Notes under the pieces: generated by a model
What the model was told of the DNA's origin: nothing
The model's input: only the letters and a program-made list of their open reading frames with translations
Database searches by the model: none
DNA from: Undaria pinnatifida
Taxonomy: Eukaryota; Sar; Phaeophyceae; Laminariales; Alariaceae
Reading direction: 5' to 3'
Assembly: GCA_012845835.1 (NCBI GenBank)
Contig: JABAKD010000026.1
Span: 15,554,158-15,618,157 of the forward strand
Length of the DNA: 64,000 nucleotides
Program-made: the position numbers and the translations under genes
Shown here: one piece after another, positions 35,540-49,400 of the stretch
How positions within the stretch are numbered: the first letter of the stretch is position 1
Layout of the letters: every line of letters starts with the position of its first letter

Positions 35540-36405
35540 AAAACTTATATACACTCCAGCTGTCATTTTGTCGAAACTCATCCTTGCAATCTGTGTGTGA
35601 TACTCCGATTGCGCGTATCACGGGTTGTGTGTCCTCATTAAGGATATAGGGCGGCGGCCCCCCTTGCAACTACAGTGTAGCTATCAGGGTCGACAGGGTG
35701 ATGTTAGGCAGTCTGTGCGCGGAAACTATAAAACCCGTTTCTGAGGGGGACAAAATCTGACAGCTAGGAAATGCATCAGCTTATCAAGTGAGTCCTGTAA
35801 GTCGAAAATCCGGTGAGGGGAGGACGGAGTTTTGAACGACGCGGGTGCGTGGGTTTGATCAAAAGGGGGGCGGGAGGGGGGGAGGGGGGGGAGGGGACGG
35901 GTGGGGCAGGTCAATTTGTGCGTGGAAACTATAAATCCTTCTTGTGGGGGAGGGAGGGGGGAATCTAGCGGAGGGGGGGCGGGGCGGGGGGGGGAGGGCT
36001 TTAGGTCGCATAGATGTAGGGGTTTGCTATACGCGTGGTGCTAGGTCTAGTCGATGGTGCGGGTGGTGGAGAAGGAGGGGGCGTTGGGGTCGGGGATGTG
36101 TAGGAACTGCAGCAGCGGCATGGACGGCTCTAAAACGAAAACGACGCGATATCCAGGGCGTGGAAGTGTTTATAACTCTGGCGGATTTCGATAATAAGGG
36201 GGGCGTTCAAGCAAGAGGAAGAGAGGGGGGAAAGAAAAAAGGGCTGGGGGGGGGGGGGGGGGGGGAAGGGTTTTTGAGAGGTTTAGGTCACATATAATAA
36301 TATAATACACTCCAGCTATGAGATCAAGGACTTGGTCGACACTGTCGCAACATTGTGTGTGATCCTCTGATCGCGCGTATTCATCATATTTGTAGGGGTT
36401 TGCTG
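35540..36405 (+). repeat. R1 composite repeat, plus orientation
   Basis: A nearly full series of R1 blocks: CTCCAGCTGTCATTTTGTCG, GTGATACTCCGATTGCGCG, GAAACTATAAAACCCGTTTC, AAATCTGACAGCT, G-rich runs (35868-35895, 36248-36266), GCTATACGCGTGGTGCTAGG, GCAGCAGCGGCATGGACGG and CTCCAGCTATGAGATCAAGG. It is the copy closest to the one at 19477-20430. Confidence 0.65.
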
Positions 36406-36755
36406 TATATTGCTCGTAACATCAGCGCACCGTTATGACTCCGCTGTTTGTCGATCGGCGGCGTGTATTCATCTGGGGTCGATATTGAGCTCAAGATGGC
36501 TTCAGAACGAGTGTAACCTGCGCGTGGGTTGCCTTGTCACATCTGATTATGATAACAACGATGTGCAACCAGACGAAAAATCTCAAGGCCTCGACATATG
36601 TTAGGAAAACCTAGGAAAACGAGTGTGAAATTGAGGACGGTTTTTATCGAAGGAGCCCCCTCATTCAGCAATAAACTGTACGAAAAGGTGTTCCAGTTAC
36701 CGCGCCGGCCAAACTTAACCAATTAGACTAAGTTTTGAGGATCTTTTGCAGCGGC

Positions 36756-36990
36756 TAACGGTTACTCGCGCTAGTAACGCCGCGGTCCTTGCGGCCTTAA
36801 GCTCCTCCGTGCTGTTTTTAATTGCGATATGAATTGGCAATAGAAAGGGGAGCTACGCTGCGCCCTAACAATGGCCTGGGGCCTTACGTTCGCGAGGTAG
36901 GTACAGAGTCACTCGCGCTTGTGACTCAACCACATCCGTTGGTTAAAAAAGGGGGTACCCCTCCTACCGTAGAACGCGTCTGATAGTATT
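36756..36990. repeat. Palindrome-family element with two hairpin motifs
   Basis: GTTACTCGCGCTAGTAAC (36761-36778) and GTCACTCGCGCTTGTGAC (36908-36925) are variants of the 18-bp palindrome. The segment ends GGGGGTACCCCTCCTACCGT. The two motifs, about 147 bp apart, resemble the pair at 21427 and 21629 and may delimit one element. Confidence 0.55.
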
Positions 36991-37014
36991 ACTACGTATT
37001 TCTATAGACTATAT

Positions 37015-37165
37015 TACTATTACTATTACAATGACTAATACAATTACTAATACTATTAGTAGTATTGGTATTAGTATTAGTATTTGTATTAGACCTAGTG
37101 TTAGTATTAGTATTGGTATCGGTATTAGTATTAATATTAGTACTAGTATTAGTTTCAGTAATGCT
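37015..37165. repeat. ATTAGT-type microsatellite
   Basis: Degenerate six-base (TAGTAT/TTAGTA) and related triplet units. Val/Leu-rich open frame only. Confidence 0.8.
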
Positions 37166-37659
37166 GTGCCGTATGGTTTGGTGTACCCCAGATGACCATC
37201 AACAACTTCAAAGTCACGATGACCACGTCGTACGCGGTTTGGAGCCCATATATACTCTTCAAAGAATGTCGAAAGTTAGGATGCGGTAGAGGCCCACTAT
37301 TTTTTTTCCTGGGCATTTCTCGGCATGAATCGCTCTATCTAGGCCCCGGCCAAATAATCATTTTTTATAGAGAAAAACCAAGAGATGAGTGCAACCCGAT
37401 GAACAATTCCGTGGCACCTGATGAACAATTACATGGCCTCGGTGTAGTCCCAATTAATCACCACATGACACAAAAAAAGCAATGCTGTAATTTGGTTTAA
37501 GGGTGCGTTAAGGAGGGACGACATTTTTGGAAACTTGTTTGGCCAATCAGTGCCACCTCTATCGTGGCTCTGGCATTTTTAGGCTGCTGCTGCTGCCGGT
37601 GTAATTACCAACCTTGTTCGTACACTCAATGGGAAAGCGCAATGGAACGTTTCAGCAGC

Positions 37660-37699
37660 AGCAATGGAGCAATGGAGCAATGGAGCAATGGAGCAATGT
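37660..37699. repeat. GCAATGGA short tandem repeat
   Basis: Four to five copies of the 8-9 bp unit GCAATGGA(G). Non-coding. Confidence 0.8.
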
Positions 37700-37730
37700 A
37701 GGGGGAGGACCCTGGAGATAGTGACAACTA

Positions 37731-38033
37731 AGTGGTGATGGATGATGGATGATATCATGATGGTGATGATGATGTCATGATGGATGATATCATGATGGAT
37801 GATGAATGATGATGATGATGATGATGGATGATGATGATGATGATGGTGATGATGATAATGATGATGATGAAAATGATGATGATGATAATGATGATGATGA
37901 TGCTGATGATGGATGATGATGAATATTATTGTTGTGGTGATGATGATGTTGCATGATGATGATTATGATGATGAAAATGATGGATGATGATGATGGTGAT
38001 TATGATGATGATAATGATGATGAAGATCATGTT
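37731..38033. repeat. GAT trinucleotide microsatellite
   Basis: About 300 bp of GATGAT with interspersed GATGGATGATATCAT and AATGAT variants. A similar but inverted ATC array is at 49929-50078. Confidence 0.9.
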
Positions 38034-39019
38034 ACATATATAGTGCATTCCCTGGAAACAAGCTCCCCTCCTTGGTCACCAAGCAGTCTACAAACATGTG
38101 CCGGTGAAGGAGGATCAAGGTGAACATGGTACATTCACGTCAGCACCAGTCCACAAGGGACCGGTACTCCGGTACGTGGTACACCGTCCGTAGCTTCCCA
38201 AACCAAACCGCATACGGGGAAAGTGACCACGATACATACACCAGAACATGTGTAACCGAAGACAGGAGTCAGAAAGCAGACGAAAACCAAACCGAAGCAA
38301 ACTTCAAGAAACAACCCAAAATATTAAAAAAAAATCGAAGGCGCGTATGGCGCAAATTGGACGCGAGTGGACAATTTAAGGAAACTCAACGACGACAGGA
38401 CGAGAAGGAAACAGGCGCTAAGGGCACAGGCCCAGATCATCCGATAGGTCACGGTACTGGTTGCTGGTAGTCCAATATGGATAGATTATTGCCCAATGTC
38501 AGGACGACAGAAATGAAAAACAGACAGAAACAAAGAAATTGAGAACACAGAAATGAAACAATAGGTTACCACGAACACAGTAAAAGATCCGAAATGGAAG
38601 GCAAGACCAAAAATACGCATATGGTACGCGGGAACACTATAAACAGCACACGGGCGATGACATCACAATGCTTGATATACCAGGGAATGCTGCGCTGGAA
38701 GCAGTCGTCGCCGGTCAAAGCAATGCCAATATATCGTGTGACGTGTTTGGTAGATGTCTTCACGACTTCGGTCCACGTGGAATCCTGTACTGTTGCGCAC
38801 TGCGCTTTCGAAAACCAGACATGAATACCGTCACAGTACAGTACAACAGTTTTGACAGTCTGCTCTTCAACACCGTACCTTTTCAGTACACAAACAGGTC
38901 ACCCAACACGCTCTACAACAGAGCCAAAACACAACACGTATCCAGTACACAAGTGTACGGCGCACGCCACCCAACCAGGGGGCACATGATGCTTGGACGG
39001 TGTCTCTGCTCGACAAACT

Positions 39020-39265
39020 CCAGGCCCGGAAAAACATGCCGGAAATCTTAGAGCACCATGAATTGTACCTGAGCATTGCGGTCGACGGATGTGCAAGACG
39101 TGGATGTTAGGGATTGAGTGGCAACTCGAGATGTTCGATCATTTCCAGGCCCGGAAAAAATATGCCGGAAATATTAAAGCACCATGAATTGCACCTGAGC
39201 GTTGCTGTAGAGGGGTGTTAGCGATCGGGCGGAAACTCGAGACCTTCGGTCGTTTTGTCACACGT
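39020..39265. repeat. Tandem duplication, two ~125-bp units
   Basis: CCAGGCCCGGAAAAA..ATGCCGGAAAT..AGCACCATGAATTG starts at 39020 and again at 39145. The two units match along most of their length, down to CAACTCGAG/AAACTCGAG. No frame is shared with the neighbouring gene. Confidence 0.75.
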
Positions 39266-39636
39266 CACAATGACTGTCGAGGTATAAAACGATATATGGT
39301 TGGCGGTGTAATACACACGAACAATTAGGAGCCCAACAACCGAATTTTCTCGTCAAAGCGGGCTGACATGCGGGGGAAACCATGATCTAGGTCAGAACTA
39401 GGTAAGCACTGTATTTCGACCAAACAGGTGACTGAGGCCACTCGGTTCGAGTCGAAGTCGTCTCAACGTTGTAGAAACGTACAGGCGTGTGGTTGGGCGG
39501 AAGGCCGGGCCGTAACGAGGATATTTGACGGTCGTACCTCAGCGTTCCTCATCTGGTACGTAACTGGTTAAGCGTTGTTTTCCAACTGTGAGTGTCAACG
39601 TGGCGCTTGGTTTTAATTCTACGGCTCTGCCTGGTG

Positions 39637-40442
39637 TTATATGACAGGGCGAGAAACCTCCAGAGACAGGATACCGGTGGCTGCCGACCAGTATGTTGTG
39701 TGTCTTGTGTCACCGACCTCCGTCAAACTCAGCCAGTCGTCACCGGTGTTTTCAGGGTCGTCGAGGCAAAGCGCCAGGGCAGCGGTTTCGTCCGAGTCGA
39801 GGGCGAACTCTTCGTAATCACTCGAAGACCCGCTGGACTCGATCTGGCTGTAGTACTCATCATTGTTGTATACGTTGAGAACTCTGGTCCTCTCCGTCCC
39901 CTTGTGGAACACGATATCCAGCCTAACGATATCCTGGGGTTCTTCGAAGAAGTACTCGATGCAGCAACCCCTGTCTCCTTCCAGGAGGTCGCCCTTGCAC
40001 GACCAGCGAGATTCGTAGTCCAAGTTACCGTCGCGTGTGTTGTCCGGCTTGCACCCGTCCGGGCTGCAACCGTATCCTTCTGTCCTCTCGTCGTACGCTG
40101 AGGCTCCTACCGTTACGGTTGTGCGCATGGCCGCATCCACGAGGGATTCAGCGGCGGGGGCGGTGGTCGCCGGGGTGGGGGCATCGGGCGCTGAGGTGGA
40201 AGGCGTTGGACCGACCGGAGCTGGAGTAGAGATGGATGGAGTTACTGGGGATGGCGTTGCGGGGGTCGGGGTAGCCGGCGCTGGAGAAAGGGGAGTTGTC
40301 ATGACGGGGGCTGTGGTGCCAGGAGTTGGCGACGCGGGAACTGGGGTGGGGGGGATTGGGGCCGCGGGTGCTGGGGTTGGGGCTACCGGGGCTGGGGTGG
40401 AGATGGTTGGGGTAACTGGAGCTGGCGTGGCGGGGGTTGGTA
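39637..40442 (-). CDS. Pro/Thr-rich stalk plus discoidin (F5/8 C)-like domain exon
   Basis: After a pyrimidine tract and acceptor (CACAG at 40443-40447) the frame starts with some 80 residues of TPxP/APxT repeats, a likely O-glycosylated stalk. A Cys-containing domain of about 115 residues follows. Its landmarks are [42 protein letters not shown] and a final DWLSLTEV, matching the DGN..RWS, YDLG, VxIAFxKGxxR and W.SLTEV features of discoidin-like carbohydrate-binding modules. The frame runs to a stop at 39637. A GTCG|GTGACA donor right after LTEV would end the exon at 39714 in phase 1, symmetric with its acceptor, so the true 3' border is uncertain. Confidence 0.72.
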
Positions 40443-43400
40443 CTGTGTTCGACGGGCAGGAACGAACAAAGGCAGAAGGGGGGAAAACGTCAGAGTGGAG
40501 CACTCTGTGCAGATCATACTGCTGCACTATCGAGTGCGTCAATCTTACCCGCGAGCCATTAGGCGGGAGCGTTGGTGTTTGTTGGATGGGAACGTTCAGC
40601 CTTGCGATCGAACGGTGATGTGCGATCAATAGGCATGTGCATATTCTGCACTTCAAACGAACAATTGGCCTTACCAGGGTGTGTTAACACGGATACGGCC
40701 AGCTATCGCGCAAATCAGTACACAATTGGAACTGAAAAATATAATATCGTGTATCGCGTCTAGGCGTTTTCAACTTGAAGTGGTTCGCTGTGGGCGTGCT
40801 AGCATTGCCGTCGTGGTCATTATTGGTGTTGTGACATGCGTAAATCAATAAACAACGGCGTTTCACCCTTCACGCATCGTTTCCGATGATGGTCGTGCTG
40901 CGAGTTTGATATCACATGTCGTACTGCATACAATAACGCGGATCCACGCACCAAGACCTTGAGCTAAAATGACATAATGTCGAGAGCATACGACTCGTGT
41001 TCGGACATGGCGCACGACAATGAGACATTGTGCTGAATAACCATTATTCGCAATGGCTCCGTCGCGGTAAAATGGCCGAAAGGTTCAAACTGAGTAACGA
41101 AAACCTTCATCCACAGTATTGAGAAGTTAATGCAGCATGAATCTGCACTGAGGAAGCCCAACGTCAGGTCAAAATCATTGTCTACAGCAGTACCGTAGGT
41201 CCAGGAAACGACGCCATCACGTGGTGATATTTACATACGGTACAGGTGTACCAACCATTTTCTTTTTTGAGGCTTTTCACGTGAGGAGCGCGTCAACCAT
41301 TGCGGCACGTTTCGAGCAACAATGTTTCTGGCCGATTGAGCTCCTCAACCGTTGTAGAACTACCGACTGGTCTGATAGTTCTACGAGTGTTGTTTGTTGT
41401 CAAGGCGAGGGCGCAGGAGCTTGGTGTCGGGGTACGCGAACGAATGCCTTCGAGGTCATGTAGTATCGGGTGATATATCGAGCTCCTCATGTTAGGAGCT
41501 CAGGGACTTCTTAGAACCGTTTGCACCCGTGCCGTTCGACGATTGGAGCTGTAAGCTGTATACCTGCATACCCTACAACTATCATATCCCTTCGCGGGCA
41601 AAGATTAACTTGAAATTCGTACTCTTAATAAACCGAACGTGCCACCCAACCCGATTACCAAAAATGAGGCCAGATTGAAAAGTAAAGATTGGCGTCGTTT
41701 CCACCATTTCTGGTTGAGGAGCGCCGCGCCACGCACAAACTTTGTTCATAATTAAAACGTGACGCCGCTATCGCACCACGCGTCCGTCCTTCGAAACATC
41801 CTACGGGGTAGGTAGAGCTGAACCTATCGACTCTGGGGGGGCTGTCTGCATTTGAGGAGCTCAACATAATAAACTTCGTCAAAGATGAATGTGCGAAGCA
41901 ATTACTAATCTCATGGTCTAGGTATACGACGAACAATATAAAAAACACAAACGGTAACCTAGGGCAGTTATCGAATCGCCTCTACAATAGGAAACCTGTT
42001 GTTTCGGGGGGGGGGGGATGCTTGAGCATTTATACGCGAGGAGGGATTCTGAGGGCTCGAAAGTGGTTGAAGAGACCTCCTGAGATTACCAGACGCTTGG
42101 TGGAAACGTGTTACCTCTGTCGTCGTAGCATGTGGTTTGTTTCACCGGCTCGGCAAGTTTGATGTTGTGATTCGGAGTAGACACTGTGCAACAGATAATT
42201 GTGACCGGAGCGCCTAAGACCCGCCTACTACCCGCCTAAGACCAAGGTTGCGGTAGGGAAGGGGGTGTGGTATCCCCCCTTTTTTCATTACCAAGTTTGC
42301 ACTGCTCGCGCGAATGGCTCCGCGCTTCAATAAAAAAATCACCTATAAACGAGTTGACGGCGCAGCAATCACAACCGAAAAATTCAAACATCCACGACGG
42401 CGCTTGCGACAAAGCCAAAAAGCACGAACCCACGAAATAGCTATTCTTCACGGGTGGCGCTGAGCCGCGGAAAAGGGCAGCCTCAAAGTAGGCTAGTCGT
42501 TTAGTGTAGTACCCCCCCCCAACGTAGCTTCGGTTTTATTGAAAAACGCTCACCCGATGAGGTACACCAATATGCCCTGATCACATCGGCTGTTGTGGAT
42601 CCCGCTGCAAACGATAACACAGAGTGAATGGGGAGGTCCGCAGAATAGGGAAACTAAGCTGGGTTAGAATTAGCGGCAAAATCATGACGAATCTAAAGCA
42701 ATTATCATTGTTGGCTTCGCTGCCCTCAAGATGCGCGGTGGACATGAAAATTTTCGATACACCAGAAAACATCGAGAGACACGCGGCAACATATACGCTG
42801 TATTTCCCACAACAGAAAAACATCGCGACGGCGCCATTCACAACCCCTTGCTATTGAGAGGTATCATTGTGTTGCACGTTGGAACAGTATGTACGCAGAA
42901 TGAAAATTCGTTGCTTCAACATTGTCACTGACCGCAGCTGTAGCCATCCGATCCAGGCTGGCACTCGCACGTGGAGCCGTCTTCGTTGCATGTCGAGTCT
43001 TCCGGGCACTCTGCGAAGACAAGGCGAAACAAAGGAAGGTAGCGGTGAACCTTTCCCGAATAGACTGTTACGTCAGGCATCGGGACGGCACGAGGCCCAA
43101 AGTGACCCTGATCGGGAACCTCAATCCCCATACACAATACCGGAGGTACCGGCGATCAATGTTCTTTAGGTACCATGGCTACGGTACATAAGCGAGGTCT
43201 CCCTTTTGTTCACTGCTGGACTCGACCCACTCACCACACGAGTGGCTTTGTACCTCACCGACGAAATGCTATAGGCCATCTCCTTTTGCGCAGGGTAGCT
43301 AACCATTATATTGCGGATCCATGCCGCAAAGTTAAAACGGCTCGAAATCGTAAGACCGCGAAAGAAGAGGGGAGACAGTAGCGCGAGTGACCCCTGTCTA

Positions 43401-46400
43401 CCGCGAATTATAAAAACAAACGTTATCCCCTACCTAGGTTTAGTCTTTTCTTACGGGTTCGGTTAGGAAACGCACCCAGGGCGAAGATATTTCACTTCCG
43501 GAGCATGAAACGCGTGACGATTGTTAGCGACCATGCAGGGACTGTCCCATTGGACAATGCCGTCAAGAAAGCGTCGGTGGTGGAATCAAATTTAAAGCCG
43601 TTCGTCGAAAACATACACGTTGAACGATTTTTTTAACCCCCAAGGGAATGACCGACATGGCGGTAACAGAGCTGATCTGTAGGGAAAAGAGACATACATG
43701 ACGGATCCATGACATTCACAAAGCATTCGCCTGTTTCAAAAGGTACTGCTGCTACTGCTACGCTAGCTCTGAACACTTTAGCCGTGCTTGTGATCTAGAC
43801 CTCACCGCCACGCTTTGACGGTGGCAGTTTCACTTGTTCAATGTTTGCGAGGACGGTGGTGAACCGAACAGCCGTGTTGCGCTCGAGATCCAGGCGAGCA
43901 CACCACATTTTCGAATATACTAGCCGCACCAATCACGCTGTGCGTCATCACCACAGCCGGAATACGGTTTTGAAACGACAGCTTCACCCAAAACTGCGTC
44001 AACCATGGTTCAAACTAGTGCACCGTCGTTTCGTCAAATAAGCCTAAACAGAACGCCTAGAGCAGTTTTCCACGAAAACAATTCATCCCACGGTTGGGGT
44101 GTAGAGGAAGCTGCTAATCTTAAACAGGGTGAAGAACTCAACGCCTCACCAGACACGTAACTTGGAAGGCATTCGTTTTTGCAATCCGATAAACGCTTGT
44201 ATGAGGGAGTCGTTCAACAAGCAAACAAATAAAAGGATCAAACTAAGTAACTTAACCGGTACTTCCCTCCCCCTTGCGGAGAAAATATATATATAGACTA
44301 TATGTATATATACCGTGGGATGACTGAAACCAGTACAAATCCCGGTGACGTACCGCAAACTGAGCTCTCGTCGACGCCATCAGGGAGATCGACTTCCGTC
44401 TGTGAGCTCCTGTTGACCCGCGCCATGGCGACAGGTCAGTTCCCCATCATGCCGAGACAACGGAACGCGAGGGTGGATGTCAGCGGTTACCGGGCTCAGC
44501 AGTGGGTCAATCCTCCACGACATGCGTACGCGGCAGCTGTGAACCGCATCTCTTGAGTCGTTGAACGCTTCATATCTTAATGCTCTTCACATGCGGCACT
44601 CTATGCGGACGTCGAAGAAAATGAACGTGCCATCCTTTGAACAATCTCACAGCCGAAATATGCAAAGGAATTTTCGATAAGTGCCGCGATTTATCGTGTC
44701 CCCTTATCATTCGTCGCCACTCACTGAATATTGCAAAAATAAAACAAAAAATCGGGGTAGACGATAAATCGCAGCAGATAAGCAACAACAGTACTCGAAA
44801 CGTAATGCGTAGTTCATGAGGTAGGAATAAGTTCGGCAGAAACAAGCTAACGCCTATCATCGTGGCTTCCACTTGGTAAGGCTGGAAAAGCAATCCTTGA
44901 GGCAAATTAACTTCGCGTTTCCGCAGGAATGCATTGGCCTCGGCTACTTATACGGCAGCTATAGATGTACGTCATAACTCATCGCGTTCGTTTGGTAGTT
45001 ATACACTAGAAACATAGTCCTTTTAAGTATGTGGAACCGCCGTATCTGAGGCAAGCAAGGCTTGTATTGTTCTCGACCACACCAGTGGAAAAATGTACGA
45101 AGTAGGAAGGTCCGGCGGCGCATGTTTGGCGATACGCCATTTAGAACATCGCCATAGGTTGAGCCTTCGTAGACAGAATGACTGCGTGCGGTTCGAAAAG
45201 GCTAAGCTAACATCGTCGTTCAAACCTGAACAGAAAATTTGGGTGTTGACCGCTAACCTTCATCGATAACAACTGATTCAGAGAGACTAAGGGAGCGTGA
45301 AGGCAGATCCACGCAACGCATTGGCCATAGTCACCATTGGAGGGTCGACAAACTCCCGGGAATTCAGCCGAAACTGAGCCGTGCGCACTTAACGTTATTC
45401 AAGCACGACAGGCTCTACTCGGCAACTCGGTTCCACAGGCTGAAACGAGAATATTCGCAATGTATATTGCTTGACGCTCTTACGTGGCAGGTGAACATTG
45501 AAGATCGTCGTTGTGGAGAAGCGTCCTGTCGAAGACGATGCACGAAAAACGTTGCACGCGGTGAACACGCGGAGACATGAAGGCATACGAGAGAGGCATG
45601 AACAGCACGCAGGTCAGAACTAACGATATTTGCCTCTGGGTGTGTTTCTCTCGTGCTTTACGCAAACACCGGAAAAGGGTACATTATCGACCTACCGTAT
45701 CGGACACGGAACAAACGGACCGCGGACACCGTCACATCTAGTTCATGGGCGTCATGATCAGAAGATCTCAATCCCAAACGGCCGTCAGGAAGTTTTATCT
45801 TGACTGTAAAGTTGTAACTAGCCCCATTCTTGCACGATAGCACCCCCGCATGCCGCGCTCTGTTACATATATGAAAATACGAGGAAACGTTGTGAGCTTA
45901 TCGCTATTTTCCCCGTCCGCCAGCGAAAAAAACGAAAAGAGAAAACATTATTCGTGGCCCGGTTCCGTGTTGAGCGGGCCCTCACCCACCACACATGCCT
46001 TGTGCGGCCACATGCACCCGAGAAAACCTATGCTACGGTTACTGTCACACTTTAGCTACGTTTACTGTCACACTTTACACGGTAGAATTCGCAAAAGTAG
46101 GTTTTCTAGGGCTCCTCACTGCACCCGTTGGACATATCAACCTCACGCAACCATGGACACTTCGACGTAATGAAAGTTAAGGCTTACGAACAACCCCACT
46201 TCCTCTCTCTGAAGATTGGCACACCAAAATAGTGTTCGAACAGGTGTTGGTGTGGTTGCTCCTTTGTTCACGATTTCCGTCGTTACGATGCAATTTGTTG
46301 AAAATTGGATGTCCCCAATTATTTATAGTAGCACGTATTATGCTCAACGTACGCTGCCAGGGTTAGCTACTCGGCTAACGATTGACTTGTAAAGACATCG

Positions 46401-49400
46401 TATTCTTCACTTGGAAACCTGTATGCACACCGGCCTTGGAGGGCAAGTTAGCCGGATGCGGGCACGTGCACCCTGGAAAAACACGAACACAAAAACTGAT
46501 TCAAACAACAGAAACGCGGCCCGAGGAAGCAACGAATGAGCGGCAGCAAGCACAAAATTTGGGCCTGCACGTGCTCCACAGCAAGGGGAAATCGAGGGAC
46601 TGCAGGTAGGGGCATAGTATGCGGCACTTACACGTAGGTGAGTGAGTCGAGCCCGTCGAACAATCCAGCGGGGAGGGTGGTGAAGAAGTTCGCTTCGAGC
46701 ACCCTGGGTGCGGAAACATCCGAGGCAAACGGCAACAACTTATTAGTAGTTGAAAAGGGTTGTCTCTACACCGCACACGTACCGCGTGGCTGTTGTGCAA
46801 ACAATCAGGGCTGACTGCCATATTGACAGAGTTGCTGTATGTCGGGCAAACACCTTAAGTTGGGACCACGTTGGTATTGTACTCTTCGCGGATATGTTTA
46901 GCAAAATACTCAGTGTGGCCAACCGTTTACGTCGACGACATAGCGTCTAGCGTGAAAACGCCTAAACGGGCATTGTTTGAGGAACGTGAGGATTTACAGG
47001 AACACTTGTCGGGGGCAAATAAGGAGCAGTCACGCAGAAGGGGAGGTGGCTTAGGTCCCGCGGAACGTTGTACTCCAAGGTCAAGAGAAAAGCGCCCTCT
47101 AAGACTGTCTTGCTCATGCCAGTTTTGTTCTAAAGAGAGCACGGAAGAGACAAGCAGAAGAACAACAAAAATCGTTACGTCAGCACACACGGACAGTGCC
47201 TCGTGGTATATAGACTGTCTTCTCGTGCCGATGACGGCAAGTCAGACACATCGAAGGAGCGAACGACCAAGGCGACGATATGAGCGTGGTCAGTTTGTCC
47301 ACTTTTTCACTAGTAATACTGTGAACAGGCACCTCGCGCACGTGAATCTGCACCTCAACGAAAAACTGCACAAGAAAAACAAAAAACGGCGAAGCACAAA
47401 CAGCACAGTCATGACGGCGTTGTATACGGTAAAAGTGCTGAGATCAGAAAAAACAAGATTTGCGAGAAACAATGTTGGTATATCCATCCATAGCGGGACC
47501 GGCCATAAACCAGTACTAGTGTGACAAAGCCACCGCGACCTTGGTTTAACCCAAATTTGATATCTTGCGGCCTCGTTGAGGATGCGTTTCCTCGCTGAAT
47601 GTTCGTCAACAATGACGTGTCGCCAAAAACAATATTTCACCGACAGTCCAACAGTGCTCACAGCTCTTGCAGAGAGATGAGGCCATCGAAGATGTCCGTT
47701 GGGAGGGTGACCAACTCGTTGGCTCCGAGAACCCTGTGGAATAGGAGTGTCCATAACGACGACGGCATCGGTGCAAAATCATGTCCAAGAACGCATGTGT
47801 CCGGATCGACGAAACGCCATGGTTACTCTTTGGAGGTCACTGAGAACTCAACACCAAGGAATCATGCTCATTAAAAGTTGCGCAGAACATATACTTCGTA
47901 TATATAACCTTGATTACCGTTCGTTATACCAGACACCACAACGCTCAAAGTCATTACATCAGGTCACCTTCTAGTAAATATCACGGGAAAAATGTAGGTA
48001 TTATTGTGTGCCACGTAACTTGTAGCTGGCACATGTTTCGAGTGCTCGTTTGTGTCTGTTTATACTCGCTTGTCGTGTTATATTTTTTTATGCATCATTT
48101 GTTTGATGCGAGTGCTTCTGCCGTGTACGAGACGCTATACCAGGCACTGTTGTGTATACCTCTGTGTCTGGTAGGGGTTTTCGTACCATACACCAGTGCA
48201 GGCACTAAGACAGTCAGACTGTGGTTTTCATATGCAATCGTCTTGAAGCGGAGCATATGAAAAATCTTGGTGAAATAATCTTGGGGCTAGGGTACCTTAA
48301 CCATACATATAGTCTAAATACAACAAACGGTAAGCAACACTCATTGATGCAACCCTTTCGACCATAACGAACAAGCCAAATCTCGTACAGCAAGAATTCA
48401 CTTCCCTTGCAGCACTTATTGTGTCCTTTGCCATGGAAAAGTTAGAGCTCACGAGAGTGTCTAGCGATGAACTCACAATTCAGTCAGAAGCGTGAGGCCC
48501 TCGAACAGACCAGCCTCTATCGTGCCGAGAGCATTGCCGTAAACGCCCCTGTTGAACCGGCAAGACGAAATCGAGATTTCGCGGACAAGTACGGACAATG
48601 AGATTTAGGTTGAACACCTTGACCCCGATGTTCACTACTGGAGTGTATGGTGTTGGATTGAATGCAACATATCGCGTGGACGAGACCCCCCGCCCTGTTT
48701 CGTCGCCACAGTCGAACGCAGCCATGAAGCAGACCTTTCTAAACGTCAGATACGCCTCAATTACTGCAAAAAGTAGGCAGCAGTAAACTGGCCGCCTGCA
48801 GTACGCGACCTTATCAAATGCCAAGCATCATACCAAGCTCACGGAGGGTGTGTGTGCATGCTGATATTTAGCGATGTGTGGCGTTGCAAAACGACGTGTG
48901 CTATGATAGAAGTCGCACGTTTTGCCCAAACAAAAGCTGAATGGCAGGCGCTTGTTAAACCGTAATCGTGGGAATTTCACTCTGTTTCTCCACGATGTTG
49001 TTCGTTTGAAGCTTGGTTAGGCAATGGCCATGGGACATTGTTTATGTCGGTCTACCATACTCTTTTTTTGTTTATTGGCCAAAATTGTTTTCGTCACAAG
49101 CGCTTGTTGAGTGATCCACAAGTGACGAGGAGTATTAGCAAAATACGTGTGCACCAATGTGTACCGCAGGGTGCGTCAAAGGTGCCCATAGAGGTCGGCA
49201 CATTGCTCATCGTCTACCATGTCGACGAACCGGGACGGGTCATGTCCGTCTGTGACAGTAAACCCCGATATCGATATCTCGGACCTACCGGTGGACGTGG
49301 GATGCGCTTCTGCCCCACCGTGACTAGGTGCTTCTGACCCACCGATACGAGCAGAGCATCCATCGACTTGATAATTTTTATCAGGGACATCGTCGTGAGA

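Larger units (their letters stand above)
36406..39019. other. Non-coding region rich in simple repeats
   Basis: Contains palindrome-family copies and simple repeats listed separately. No supported exon was found, although 3' exons of the LRR-EGF-discoidin gene could lie here if its last recognised exon is not terminal. Confidence 0.4.

Noticed and set aside
44355-44410. Small candidate minus-strand exon ([13 protein letters not shown]) ending at G|GTACGT, phase 2 to 1
   Set aside because: It competes with the longer candidate at 45696-45859; at 56 nt the open frame is weak evidence.
46871-47524. 217-codon plus-strand frame containing VYVDDI, like the reverse transcriptase YVDD box
   Set aside because: No other reverse-transcriptase motif surrounds it, and it lies antisense within an intron between two well-supported LRR exons. 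Chance is the best explanation.
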